64,000 nucleotides of DNA from Hymenobacter rigui (GTDB lineage: Bacteria > Bacteroidota > Bacteroidia > Cytophagales > Hymenobacteraceae), in assembly GCF_003944715.1 (NCBI RefSeq), contig NZ_RWIT01000016.1, positions 38,991 to 102,990 on the forward strand, in the 5' to 3' direction. Shown here piece after piece: positions 52,689-60,414 of this stretch (position 1 is its first letter; every line of letters begins with the position of its first letter). Below the pieces are notes generated by a model. That model ran no database searches and was not told the origin of the DNA. It was given only the letters and a program-made list of their open reading frames with translations. Both the position numbers and the translations under genes were made by a program.

Positions 52689-53717
52689 ATGGCCCCGGCT
52701 CCCCTACTTGAACACTCCGTTTCCCTGCGTCCCTTCAACACTTTCGGGCTCGATGTGAAGGCCCGGCTGTTTGCCCGCTTTGCCTCGGTGGAGGAGCTGC
52801 GCGCTTTGCTGGCCCTGCCCGAGGTGCAGCAGGCCGACAAGCTGATTCTGGGCGGGGGCTCCAACCTGCTTTTCACGCAGGATTTCGATGGCGTGGTGCT
52901 GAAGAACGAAATCCGGGGGCTGGAAATCGTGAGCCAGGACGACGACTCGGCTTTGGTGCGGGCCGGGGCCGGCGAGTCGTGGCACGGCATGGTGCAGTTC
53001 ACGCTGGACAACCAGCTCAACGGCATCGAAAACCTGTCCCTGATTCCGGGCACGGTGGGCGCGGCCCCGCTCCAGAACATTGGAGCCTACGGAGCCGAGC
53101 TGAAGGATACCTTTGACCACCTGGAGGCCCTGGAGCTGGCTACTGGCCACGTGCGCACCTTCACGGCCTCGGAGTGCGGCTTCGGTTACCGCGAATCGGT
53201 GTTCAAAGGACTGCTCAAAAACCAGTACGTGGTAACCGGGCTGGTGCTGCGCCTGCACCGCCGCCCCCAGCCCAACGTCAGCTACGGTGCCATCCAGACC
53301 ACCCTCGAAGACATGGGCATTGGCGGGGAGCCCACCCCGCGGCAGGTGAGTGAGGCCGTGATGCACATCCGCCGCAGCAAGCTCCCCGACCCGGCCCAGA
53401 TTGGGAATGCCGGCTCGTTTTTCAAGAACCCCGAGGTGTCGCAGGCTAAGTTCGATGAGCTGAAACACCTGTTTCCGGGCGTGCCGGGCTACCCGGTGCC
53501 GGGCGGCGTGAAGGTGCCGGCCGGCTGGCTGATTGAGCAGTGCGGCTGGAAAGGCCAGCGCCGCGGGGCCCACGGCGTGCACGATAAACAGGCCTTGGTG
53601 CTGGTAAACCACGGTGGGGCCCAGGGCCACGACATCCGGGAGCTGGCCTACGATATCATTGCCTCCGTGCGTGAGAAGTTTGGCATTGAGCTGCACCCCG
53701 AGGTCAACATTCTATAA
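52689..53717 (+). CDS. murB: UDP-N-acetylenolpyruvoylglucosamine reductase
   Basis: NADPH- and FAD-dependent enzyme of 342 residues, type I length. It reduces enolpyruvyl-UDP-GlcNAc to UDP-MurNAc in peptidoglycan synthesis. The opening LRPFNTFGLDVKARLFARF, the FAD-binding LILGGGSNLLFTQDFDGVVLKN, NGIENLSLIPGTVGAAPLQNIGAYGAE (about 118-144), the GFGYRESVFK segment with catalytic Arg, and IGNAGSFFKNP with the catalytic Ser (about 240) are all present. The ATG at 52689 directly precedes the conserved part; the frame open from 52659 adds ten residues before a promoter-like box. A terminator follows. Confidence 0.95.
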   Translation: MAPAPLLEHSVSLRPFNTFGLDVKARLFARFASVEELRALLALPEVQQADKLILGGGSNLLFTQDFDGVVLKNEIRGLEIVSQDDDSALVRAGAGESWHGMVQFTLDNQLNGIENLSLIPGTVGAAPLQNIGAYGAELKDTFDHLEALELATGHVRTFTASECGFGYRESVFKGLLKNQYVVTGLVLRLHRRPQPNVSYGAIQTTLEDMGIGGEPTPRQVSEAVMHIRRSKLPDPAQIGNAGSFFKNPEVSQAKFDELKHLFPGVPGYPVPGGVKVPAGWLIEQCGWKGQRRGAHGVHDKQALVLVNHGGAQGHDIRELAYDIIASVREKFGIELHPEVNIL

Positions 53718-53726
53718 GTAATTCAG

Positions 53727-53763
53727 AAACGGGCCGGTTGCTTTTGAAGCAGCCGGCCCGTTT
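53727..53763 (+). terminator. Rho-independent terminator after murB
   Basis: Eleven-base stem AAACGGGCCGG / CCGGCCCGTTT beginning ten bases after the stop, with the T-run in the stem end. Confidence 0.88.
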
Positions 53764-53911
53764 CGCTTCCGGCTTTTTTCCCATCACCGGAAAAAAGTGC
53801 AGCATTTTAGGAATAGAAAGCTGTATTTTTACCTCAACTGGTAGTACTACTGTTCTGTTGCTCACCGCCTGATTCCTCTCTTTACTTCCAGCGCACAACC
53901 ATCTCTACTAC

Positions 53912-54931
53912 ATGAAACAGCTCTTACTTCCAGTACTCCTGCTCTCTACTACCCTGGTAGCTCAGGCTCAACGCCAATCCGCCCGCTCCAAGCCCGCCAC
54001 CGTAGCTCAGCCGGCCGCACCAGCACAGGCTCCGGCCACTATTTCGGCAGCCCGCACCGCCGGGCCGGGTACTACGGTAACTATCCATGGAGTGGTTACC
54101 AACGGCCCGGAACTAGGCCAGCTGCGCTTTGTGCAGGACAAGGCGGCCGGTCTGGCCGTTTTCTCCACCACCAATACCGACCTGCATGCGCTGGTCCCCG
54201 GCGACAGTGTACGGATTACCGGAACGCTCAAGAACTACAACGGTCTGTTGGAAATGGACCCCGTAGCCAGTGTCACCAAGCTGGCTTCGGGCCGGCGGGT
54301 AGTACCTATTGAGGTAGCCGCGGCTGATATTAACACCGTCTTCGATGACGCCTATGAGGGCCGTCTGGTCCGGATTAAGGGCTTGAGCAGCCTGACGACT
54401 GGTACCGGCTCCCCGGCCGATGCTCTGAAAGGTAACAGCAACTACCTGCTGAACGGCCAGAAAAGTACGCCCATCCGCATCAACATAGCCTCAACCGGCG
54501 AGAACGGTCTGATTGACAAAACGCCGCCGACCAGCACCTATGACCTGATCGGGACGGTGAGCCAGTTTACTCAGAATGGCACCGGCGGCTACCAGATTCT
54601 GCCCCGGCTGTTCTCCGATTTCGTGGTGGCCGGTGGCTTGCCCGCCATTCAGGGGGAGCCGGTGCCTACCAACATCTACCGGAACGGCTTCACAGTGATT
54701 TTCCAGACCATCAATCCGGGCAATACCAAAGTAGAATACGGAAAGACCTCAGCCCTCGGCACGGTGATTGAGCTACCGGAGCGCACCACCATGCACAACG
54801 TGGAAATCACTAATCTGGAGCCCAGCACCTCGTATTACGTGCGGGTGTCCTCCACCAACTCGGCCGGCACTTCCACCTCTCCCGCCGTGCCCATGCTTAC
54901 CGACAACAAGAAGAAGCCAGCCGGCCGCTAG
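53912..54931 (+). CDS. exported OB-fold plus fibronectin-type protein, sibling of the PLD gene
   Basis: Exported protein of 339 residues with a signal peptide ending near VAQAQR (residue 20). After an Ala/Pro-rich linker comes an OB-fold (about 55-120; TVTIHGVVTNGPELGQLRFVQDKAAGLAVFS and GDSVRITGTLKNYNGLLEMDP), a second beta region to about 240, and a fibronectin III-like domain (about 245-330; YRNGFTVIFQTINPGNTKVEYG) ending in a basic tail. The same three blocks open the protein encoded next, which then continues into a phospholipase D domain and a sorting tail. This one stops before both, so it may be a shorter relative or a binding partner. Confidence 0.78.
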   Translation: MKQLLLPVLLLSTTLVAQAQRQSARSKPATVAQPAAPAQAPATISAARTAGPGTTVTIHGVVTNGPELGQLRFVQDKAAGLAVFSTTNTDLHALVPGDSVRITGTLKNYNGLLEMDPVASVTKLASGRRVVPIEVAAADINTVFDDAYEGRLVRIKGLSSLTTGTGSPADALKGNSNYLLNGQKSTPIRINIASTGENGLIDKTPPTSTYDLIGTVSQFTQNGTGGYQILPRLFSDFVVAGGLPAIQGEPVPTNIYRNGFTVIFQTINPGNTKVEYGKTSALGTVIELPERTTMHNVEITNLEPSTSYYVRVSSTNSAGTSTSPAVPMLTDNKKKPAGR

Positions 54932-55061
54932 ATCTGACTTCACCCGGCCAACGAAGCGTCACAAACTCTTCATCTGGCCGGGCACAATTTCAGGCTGAAA
55001 ATCAGGATATTTGTATCCGTTTTTTTAGTCGCACACCTTCCCCCCAACCTTTTTCTCTTTG

Positions 55062-57353
55062 ATGAAAAAATTACCCTTGCTGGCACTGCTGTTTAGCATT
55101 GTCTCGTGGCTGCCTGCGCAAGCGCAAACGGCCATTACCATTGCCGCTGCCCGGGCGCAGGCTCCCGCCTACGGTACATCTGGTGCTACCGTTACGCTGC
55201 GTGGTGTTGTTACCAACGGCACAGAACTGGGTGCTATCCGTTACATTCAGGACGGTACGGCCGGCATCGGGGTGTACTCGGCGACGCTGACCACCAACGT
55301 GCGCCCCGGCGACTCTATTCAGGTAACCGGCACGCTGAAGGACTACAAAGGTTTGCTGGAGCTGGATCCGGTTTCCTCACTGACGGTACTGGCCGGCAAC
55401 CGCCCGTTGCCCACGCCGGTGGCATTTTCGGCTACCAATGCCGCCGCGGCTTACGCGGAAGCTTATGAAGGCCAGCTGGTGAAGCTTACCAACGCTACCA
55501 CCGTAACCACCACAGCCGGGGCAGCTGTTACGGCCTTTTCCAGCACTACGTACCGCATCAGCGGCAATGCCACGACCATCATGTACGTCAACGCGGCCTC
55601 CAACGGCCCCGACGGACTGATTGGCAAACCCTCCCCCACGGGTACGTTTGACGTGGTGGGCATCATGAGCCAGTTTACCAACACGGCCGGCAACACCGGC
55701 TATCAGTTGCTGCCCCGCCTCTACGCCGATTTTCAGCAGGGCAATACGCCGAACCTGACCAACCAGCCTGCACCGACCAATATTACCACGACGGGCTTCA
55801 CGGTGAACTACACCACCCAGAACGCCGGTGACACCAAGCTGGAGTATGCCACCTCGGCGGCGGGTCCGTTCACGGCCGTTACCAACGCCACCAGCACTAC
55901 CAACCACAGCCTGGCTATTTCGGGTCTGCAGCCGGCTACCATCTATTACGTAAAGGCCAGCAGCACCAACGCCACCGGCCTTTCGGAGTCGCGCGTGGTA
56001 CCCATGATTACGGCTTCGCAGTCGACGGGTAAGATGCGCACCTACTTCACCAACCCCGTGAATACGGCCCTGGCCAGCCCCGGCAACAACGCCGTGTACC
56101 TGGCTAACGGCGCTATGGCGGATACTGTGGCCCGCTACATTGCCCGCGCCCAGCAGACGCTGGATATTGCCATCTACAACTGGAACAGCCCTACTATTCT
56201 GGCAGCCGTAAACGCCGCTAAGGCCCGGGGCGTAGTGGTGCGCGTGATTTTCGAGAACGACAACGCCAACGTCAGCATTCAGAGCCTTGATGCCAGCATT
56301 CCGCGTATCGGCCGCCAGACGACCACCAACATCATGCACAACAAGTTTGTGGTGATTGACGTGAACAGCACCAACCCCAATCAGCCCTGGGTATGGACCG
56401 GCTCCACCAACTGGACCGGCGCGCAGCTGAGCACCGACCGTAACAACTCCATTGCCATCCAAGATCAGTCGCTGGCGAAGGTGTACACCGTGGAATTCAA
56501 CGAAATGTGGGGCTCGGGCACCCAGGCTACGGCCAAGTTCGGCTCGCTCAAAACCGACAATACCCCGCACTTCCTCAACATCGGCGGCAAAATGGTGGAG
56601 TCGTGGTTCTCGCCGACTGACAACGTGAACGGCCGCCTGATTCAGGCTGTGCAGACCGCCGACAACGACCTGCACATTGCTACCATGCTGCTCACCCAGA
56701 GTGACATCGGCAACGCCATCCGCAACCAGATCCAGCAGAAGAACATCGGCAGCTGCTCAGAGATGCTGCTGAACGAAATTACCGCCAATACAGCTGCCCA
56801 GACCATCTTCGACAACATCCAGTCCGTTATCGGCAACCGGATTATGCTGTACAACGGCACGGGCATCATGCACCACAAATATGCCATCATCGATGCTGGT
56901 GCGGCTCAGTCGGATCCGCAGGTATTCGTGGGCTCGCACAACTGGAGTCTTTCGGCTAACACCGAGAATGACGAAAACACGCTCATCGTGCACGATGCCC
57001 GCGTGACCAACCAGTACTACCAGGAATTCGCCAAGCGCATTCAGGATCAAAACAACGGTGTGCAGGTATGTAACCTGGTGCTGAGCAACAAAACAGCCAC
57101 GGTGCAGCAGAGCAGCGTGCAGGTGTACCCCAACCCCACCCGCGGCCAGTTCCAGCTGCGCGTGCAGTCGGGTGCCGCCCGCACCGCCCGCGTTATCCTG
57201 CGCGACGCCACAGGCCGCGTAGTACTCGACCAGATCAAAGCCCTTACCGGCCAGGACGTAAGCGTGGACGCCTCGCAGCTGCGCGCCGGCCTGTACTTGG
57301 TGCAAATCGAAACCGCCGAATCGACGCAGGTTAGCCGCGTGGTGGTGGAGTAA
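55062..57353 (+). CDS. secreted phospholipase D-superfamily protein with OB-fold, FN3 and sorting tail
   Basis: Exported protein of 763 residues with a signal peptide ending near AQAQT (residue 22). Blocks in order: OB-fold (about 35-105; TLRGVVTNGTELGAIRYIQDG), a beta region, fibronectin III (about 235-320; TNITTTGFTVNYTTQNAGDTKLEYA), then two phospholipase D repeats. The HKD motifs are MHNKFVVID (about 430) and MHHKYAIID (about 605), each followed by G-S-x-N-W. The last 75 residues (VQVYPNPTRGQFQLRV ... AGLYLVQIE) form a type IX secretion sorting domain. It may hydrolyse nucleic acid, with the OB-fold binding it, or a phosphodiester in lipids; neither is proven. ATG 55062 is chosen over the TTG three bases earlier. 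Confidence 0.9.
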   Translation: MKKLPLLALLFSIVSWLPAQAQTAITIAAARAQAPAYGTSGATVTLRGVVTNGTELGAIRYIQDGTAGIGVYSATLTTNVRPGDSIQVTGTLKDYKGLLELDPVSSLTVLAGNRPLPTPVAFSATNAAAAYAEAYEGQLVKLTNATTVTTTAGAAVTAFSSTTYRISGNATTIMYVNAASNGPDGLIGKPSPTGTFDVVGIMSQFTNTAGNTGYQLLPRLYADFQQGNTPNLTNQPAPTNITTTGFTVNYTTQNAGDTKLEYATSAAGPFTAVTNATSTTNHSLAISGLQPATIYYVKASSTNATGLSESRVVPMITASQSTGKMRTYFTNPVNTALASPGNNAVYLANGAMADTVARYIARAQQTLDIAIYNWNSPTILAAVNAAKARGVVVRVIFENDNANVSIQSLDASIPRIGRQTTTNIMHNKFVVIDVNSTNPNQPWVWTGSTNWTGAQLSTDRNNSIAIQDQSLAKVYTVEFNEMWGSGTQATAKFGSLKTDNTPHFLNIGGKMVESWFSPTDNVNGRLIQAVQTADNDLHIATMLLTQSDIGNAIRNQIQQKNIGSCSEMLLNEITANTAAQTIFDNIQSVIGNRIMLYNGTGIMHHKYAIIDAGAAQSDPQVFVGSHNWSLSANTENDENTLIVHDARVTNQYYQEFAKRIQDQNNGVQVCNLVLSNKTATVQQSSVQVYPNPTRGQFQLRVQSGAARTARVILRDATGRVVLDQIKALTGQDVSVDASQLRAGLYLVQIETAESTQVSRVVVE

Positions 57354-57408
57354 TCAGAGGTTAGATATGAGAAGCTAGAACTTAGATATCTGGCGGCTCA
57401 CACAGTAG

Positions 57409-57442
57409 AAAAGGCGGCTTCCGATATCGGGAGCCGCCTTTT
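57409..57442. terminator. bidirectional terminator
   Basis: Stem AAAAGGCGGCT / AGCCGCCTTTT around the palindrome TCCGATATCGG. It separates the PLD gene from the convergent 57448 gene, which ends five bases further on. Confidence 0.88.
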
Positions 57443-57447
57443 GCGTT

Positions 57448-57834
57448 TTATCGGGCTTTATCTTTTTCCTCGTGACAGTCAATGGATAAACCTACTCCGC
57501 TTCTGCCCAACCGTAACATTTCCTGTGCATCAAACCCTAAAGCACATTGATGGGTGTACAAATAGGTAATACTCAAACTGATGCATTCTTTTTCAACACC
57601 TAATTGTAACAGCGCATCGAGTTTTGGCTCTAGCAGGTCGAGAAAGATATTAATGAAGTCGAAGTAAGGAGCTTCATCATCTGAAACAACCAAATAAGAC
57701 CAGGAGTCTGGTTGCTCTGAACTGAACCAATGCTTCTCCCAGGGCTCCGGCACTACACCCAGCAGTTGGGTTATAGCATCATAGGTTTCAAAACCAGGTT
57801 TATCATACCCGATGTATAGCCGATAGTATTTCAT
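57448..57834 (-). CDS. DUF4279-like small protein
   Basis: Cytoplasmic protein of 128 residues. The order of a strand ending in YIGYDKPGFETYDAITQLLGVVPE, a Trp-rich segment (EPWEKHWFSSEQPDSWSYLV), an amphipathic helix (FDFINIFLDLLEPKLDALLQL), a strand (CISLSITYLY) and the closing FDAQEMLRLGRSGVGLSIDCHEE resembles DUF4279, a group of small proteins often found as immunity-like or orphan genes. Function unknown. The ATG at 57834 overlaps the RlmF stop by four bases (ATGA), so it is translated from the rlmF message. It is more AT-rich than rlmF, which suggests later arrival. Confidence 0.62.
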   Translation of the reverse strand: MKYYRLYIGYDKPGFETYDAITQLLGVVPEPWEKHWFSSEQPDSWSYLVVSDDEAPYFDFINIFLDLLEPKLDALLQLGVEKECISLSITYLYTHQCALGFDAQEMLRLGRSGVGLSIDCHEEKDKAR

Positions 57835-58754
57835 TGCCAGCGCCGCTGGGCCCAGGTCTGGCGCTGCTCGGGCGTCTGGAACGACCAAGCCACGAGGCGG
57901 CTGATTTTCTGGCCCTGGCTCATGTTGAGGATGCGGGTTTCGGGAGAGCCGGCCAGCTTCAGGAAATGCTGGATGCTGGGCAGGGTTTCCTTTTTGGAGA
58001 TAAGCGTGGTGAACCACAGCACCTGCTGGCCCAGCGGCGCGCTTTGGGCCACCATGCGTTTCAGGAAGCCCTCCTCCCCGCCTTCACACCACAGCTCCGA
58101 GTTCTGGCCCCCGAAGTTCAGTACCGGTGCGGCGGCCTTGGGGTAGCCCAGGTTGCGGTTTTTGCGCTGGCTGCCCTCGGCCGCTGCCGCCGCCGAGGCG
58201 TGGAACGGCGGGTTGCACACCACCAAGTCAAACTCCTCCCGGGGCTTTATAATGCCCTCAAACACGTAGTCGGCGTGGGTTTGCAGGCGGAAATCGATGC
58301 GGCCGGCCAGCCCGGGGTTGGCGGCTACCATGGTGCGGGCAGCTTTCAGGGCTACCTGGTCGATTTCGGAGCCCACAAAGCGCCAGCCGTACGCCTGGGA
58401 GCCGATGATGGGATATACGCAGTTGGCCCCCACGCCCACATCGAGCACGTGCACGGCCTTGCCGTGGGGTACTTCGCCGCCGTTGGTTTCGGCCAGCAAA
58501 TCGGCGGCGTAGTGCAGGTAGTCGGCGCGGCCGGGAATGGGCGGGCAGAGGTAGCCGGCCGGAATATCCCAGTGCTGCACGCCGTAGAACTGCCGCAGCA
58601 GGGCCCGGTTCAGAGCCTTCACCGCGGCCGGGTTGGCGAAGTCAATGGTTTGGTCGCCGGTGGGGTTGGGCACCACGAAGGCGGCCAGTTCGGGGCTATG
58701 GCTGAGCAGCTGCGGAAAATCGTAGCGGGCGTTGTGAGGGTTGCGAGGATGCAA
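57831..58754 (-). CDS. rlmF: 23S rRNA (adenine-1618-N6)-methyltransferase RlmF
   Basis: SAM-dependent methyltransferase of 307 residues that methylates A1618 of 23S rRNA. The N-terminal HPRNPHNARYDFPQLL is the family opening. HVLDVGVGANCVYPIIG (about 110-126) binds SAM, and the catalytic NPPFHAS (about 185) and GGQNSELWCEGGEEGF follow as in RlmF. No in-frame ATG precedes the conserved start; a TTG at 58754 codes the residue before His. A duplicated fragment of the same 5' end at 59709-59755 has ATG there (MHPRN), which supports this start. The larger frame to 59042 overlaps the next gene and is Cys/Trp noise. Confidence 0.9.
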   Translation of the reverse strand: MHPRNPHNARYDFPQLLSHSPELAAFVVPNPTGDQTIDFANPAAVKALNRALLRQFYGVQHWDIPAGYLCPPIPGRADYLHYAADLLAETNGGEVPHGKAVHVLDVGVGANCVYPIIGSQAYGWRFVGSEIDQVALKAARTMVAANPGLAGRIDFRLQTHADYVFEGIIKPREEFDLVVCNPPFHASAAAAAEGSQRKNRNLGYPKAAAPVLNFGGQNSELWCEGGEEGFLKRMVAQSAPLGQQVLWFTTLISKKETLPSIQHFLKLAGSPETRILNMSQGQKISRLVAWSFQTPEQRQTWAQRRWQ

Positions 58755-58785
58755 AATCGGGAGGGGGAAAAGATGAAAAACCGCT

Positions 58786-59430
58786 TTAGCGGTCTGATGA
58801 CAGGTTGCACCGGTGCCGCCAGTTGGCCATGCTACCCAGCAGCAGCGAAAATGCCAGCAGCACCAAGAGCACCAGCACGCTGTTGAGCAGCACGCGCGGA
58901 TAGCCCAGCGCCCCCGCATCCACGAACGGATACGGATAAAACCGGGCTCCGGGCCCGCGCAGCAGCGTATACGCCAGGTACAGGGCCGGATACAGCAGCC
59001 AGTATGGCACCGTGCGCAGCCGCACCGGCCCACCGGAAACAAACCCGAGCCAGTAGCCCAGCATGTACAAAGGTACGAGGCCGTGGAGGATGTCGTCGGC
59101 CACGCGGCCCCAGCCGGCCACGGGCACCAAGCCGCGCAGCACCGTTTGGTACACCACGCCCACTACCAGAATGTACACCGTGAGGGCCGTACCCACTTCC
59201 GGCTGCAACACCCAGCGCTCCAACTGCCCGCCCGGCGCCAGCCCGCGCACCAGAAAATACGCCGTAATCAGCGCGTTGGTCAGGATGGTAAAGTAGCTGA
59301 AGAAGCGGATGAGGGTTTCCAGCGGCGGCAGTTGCCGGTGGGTGAACGTGAGGTAAAACTGCAGCCCCAGGCCCGTCAGCCCAAATGTTGCCCCCACTAC
59401 AGCCCAACGGCGGCTTTGCGCATCCTCCAT
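58786..59430 (-). CDS. Pr6Pr-type six-helix membrane protein
   Basis: Integral membrane protein of 214 residues with six hydrophobic helices. Conserved family points: FFSYFTILTNALITAYFLV near residue 40-58 (the FTIxTN motif), the VADDILHGLVPLYMLGYWLGF segment near 110-130, and GARFYPYPFVDAGALGYPRVLLNSV near 160-185 (the YPYxFxD motif). This matches the Pr6Pr / FAR-17a/AIG1-like membrane family of unknown function, related in topology to androgen-induced hydrolases. The start ATG at 59430 avoids a 16-residue extension. It is 31 bases upstream of rlmF on the same strand, so co-transcription is likely. Confidence 0.8.
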   Translation of the reverse strand: MEDAQSRRWAVVGATFGLTGLGLQFYLTFTHRQLPPLETLIRFFSYFTILTNALITAYFLVRGLAPGGQLERWVLQPEVGTALTVYILVVGVVYQTVLRGLVPVAGWGRVADDILHGLVPLYMLGYWLGFVSGGPVRLRTVPYWLLYPALYLAYTLLRGPGARFYPYPFVDAGALGYPRVLLNSVLVLLVLLAFSLLLGSMANWRHRCNLSSDR

Positions 59431-59541
59431 GGCAGATACCTGATTATGCAGGGCTACCAGCGCGGCCGCCCGGAGCAAGATAGTTGCCTTGCACTAAGCC
59501 ACCCAAAGGCAAACGTAATTCTGCAGCTGACTGCCAATAGA

Positions 59542-59700
59542 TTAGCTCCAGCTCATCCGAATTTCCACCTCCGGCCCCTGAATAACCACAGTTCCCCCCA
59601 TGGCACCATCTTCGCCCGGGTATACCTTATACGTTTTTCGGCTGCCATCCTGCGTGAAATAAGCGGTGGCAAGCCGTTTGCTCCAATTAATCCATTTGGC
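59542..59700 (-). pseudogene. 3' fragment of an unknown gene joined to an rlmF 5' fragment
   Basis: A coding-like tail in one frame, ending at the TAA at 59542-59544, reads KWINWSKRLATAYF and then TQDGSRKTYKVYP, GEDGAMGGTVVIQG and PEVEIRMSWS. It has no start of its own and begins where the rlmF-like fragment stops, in a different frame. I do not recognise the protein. It probably marks the 3' end of a gene once located upstream of the Pr6Pr gene. Confidence 0.5.
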
Positions 59701-59708
59701 CAAGGATG

Positions 59709-59755
59709 TGGCTGAGCAGTTGGGGAAAATCGTAGTGGAGGTTGCGAGGATGCAT
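59709..59755 (-). pseudogene. rlmF 5'-end fragment
   Basis: A 47-base copy of the rlmF start, read as MHPRN-LHYDFPQLLSH, compared with LHPRNPHNARYDFPQLLSH in the intact gene at 58699-58754. It lacks six to nine bases in the middle and differs at several sites, so it is an old copy. It runs out of frame into the unknown 3' fragment beside it. Confidence 0.75.
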
Positions 59756-59840
59756 GGGGTGGTGGAATGTGTATCGAGTGTAAAGAAAAAGTCTCGCTTA
59801 TTCTCACCAACTTCTACTAGAGTTAAAATGACCCTTGAAT

Positions 59841-60305
59841 TCAGATAGGACGAAGCTGAAAGCTACGCTCCAAATCGTGTTTAATTACTGCCAGCGTCGA
59901 CTTCTCAACGCCATGTCCGCCATAAAATCCCACAACAGCAAGCAGCACTGCGGCAACGGCAGCATGCCATTGCTGATTCTGAACTGCCAGCAACAGTAGT
60001 AATCCAGCAATGATCAGCAAAACGCGCTTAGAATTGTTGCCGTTGGCTGCACTCGTAAGCTGTAGTTTAATTACCGGATCAGTGACGGAAAGGGGCATCG
60101 TCAAAACGGCTGGCTCACGGTGAATCCTTCCCCCAATTGAGGGGCCGAAAGCAATAAAAGGCTCAACTGACAACTCAGATGCACTAGACCACCAAGCCCG
60201 ATATGCATGCTTGTGCAGTGGCCCACCTTCTTCTTCAATGAACTGGTGCGCTACTGCTAACAACTCCTCGATAGGTAATGAACTGCGGTAGGTATAAACT
60301 GGCAT
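59841..60305 (-). CDS. hypothetical membrane protein, unrecognised
   Basis: Predicted 154-residue protein (MPVYTYRSSLPIEELLAV; an ATG three codons earlier is possible). The N-terminal 95 residues look soluble and start with an N-terminal strand and helix; IHREPAVLTMPLSVTDPVIKLQL carries strands. Two membrane helices lie at about 98-118 and 120-140, followed by a basic-acidic tail AVIKHDLERSFQL. It is AT-rich compared with neighbours and resembles the 50506 protein in layout. It may belong to small orphan genes gained with the duplicated stretch upstream of rlmF. Function unknown. Confidence 0.58.
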   Translation of the reverse strand: MPVYTYRSSLPIEELLAVAHQFIEEEGGPLHKHAYRAWWSSASELSVEPFIAFGPSIGGRIHREPAVLTMPLSVTDPVIKLQLTSAANGNNSKRVLLIIAGLLLLLAVQNQQWHAAVAAVLLAVVGFYGGHGVEKSTLAVIKHDLERSFQLRPI

Positions 60306-60361
60306 CGGAATCAATACAGTAAAGGACAGCTGTGTAAGTGCTTCATAATGGTAAAAACCAA

Positions 60362-60397
60362 GCCCGCTCCGGTTCCCAACTGGTTACCGGAGCGGGC
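60362..60397. terminator. hairpin between mutS2 and the 59841 gene
   Basis: Perfect 12-base stem GCCCGCTCCGGT / ACCGGAGCGGGC with a 12-base loop, placed 18 bases beyond the mutS2 stop on the minus strand and followed there by TTGGTTTTTAC. A likely terminator of mutS2. Confidence 0.8.
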
Positions 60398-60414
60398 AGC
60401 AAAGATGTGAGGTT

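Noticed and set aside
55377..56675. Minus-strand frame of 432 residues within the PLD gene
   Set aside because: Shadow frame rich in Val, Gly and His; the plus strand encodes all expected PLD motifs.
58755..59042. N-terminal extension of RlmF
   Set aside because: Cys/Trp-rich sequence with no similarity, overlapping the Pr6Pr gene; a duplicated rlmF start shows translation begins at the MHPRN position.
59553..59810. Minus-strand 85-residue open frame
   Set aside because: It crosses the junction of the two gene fragments in a frame used by neither.
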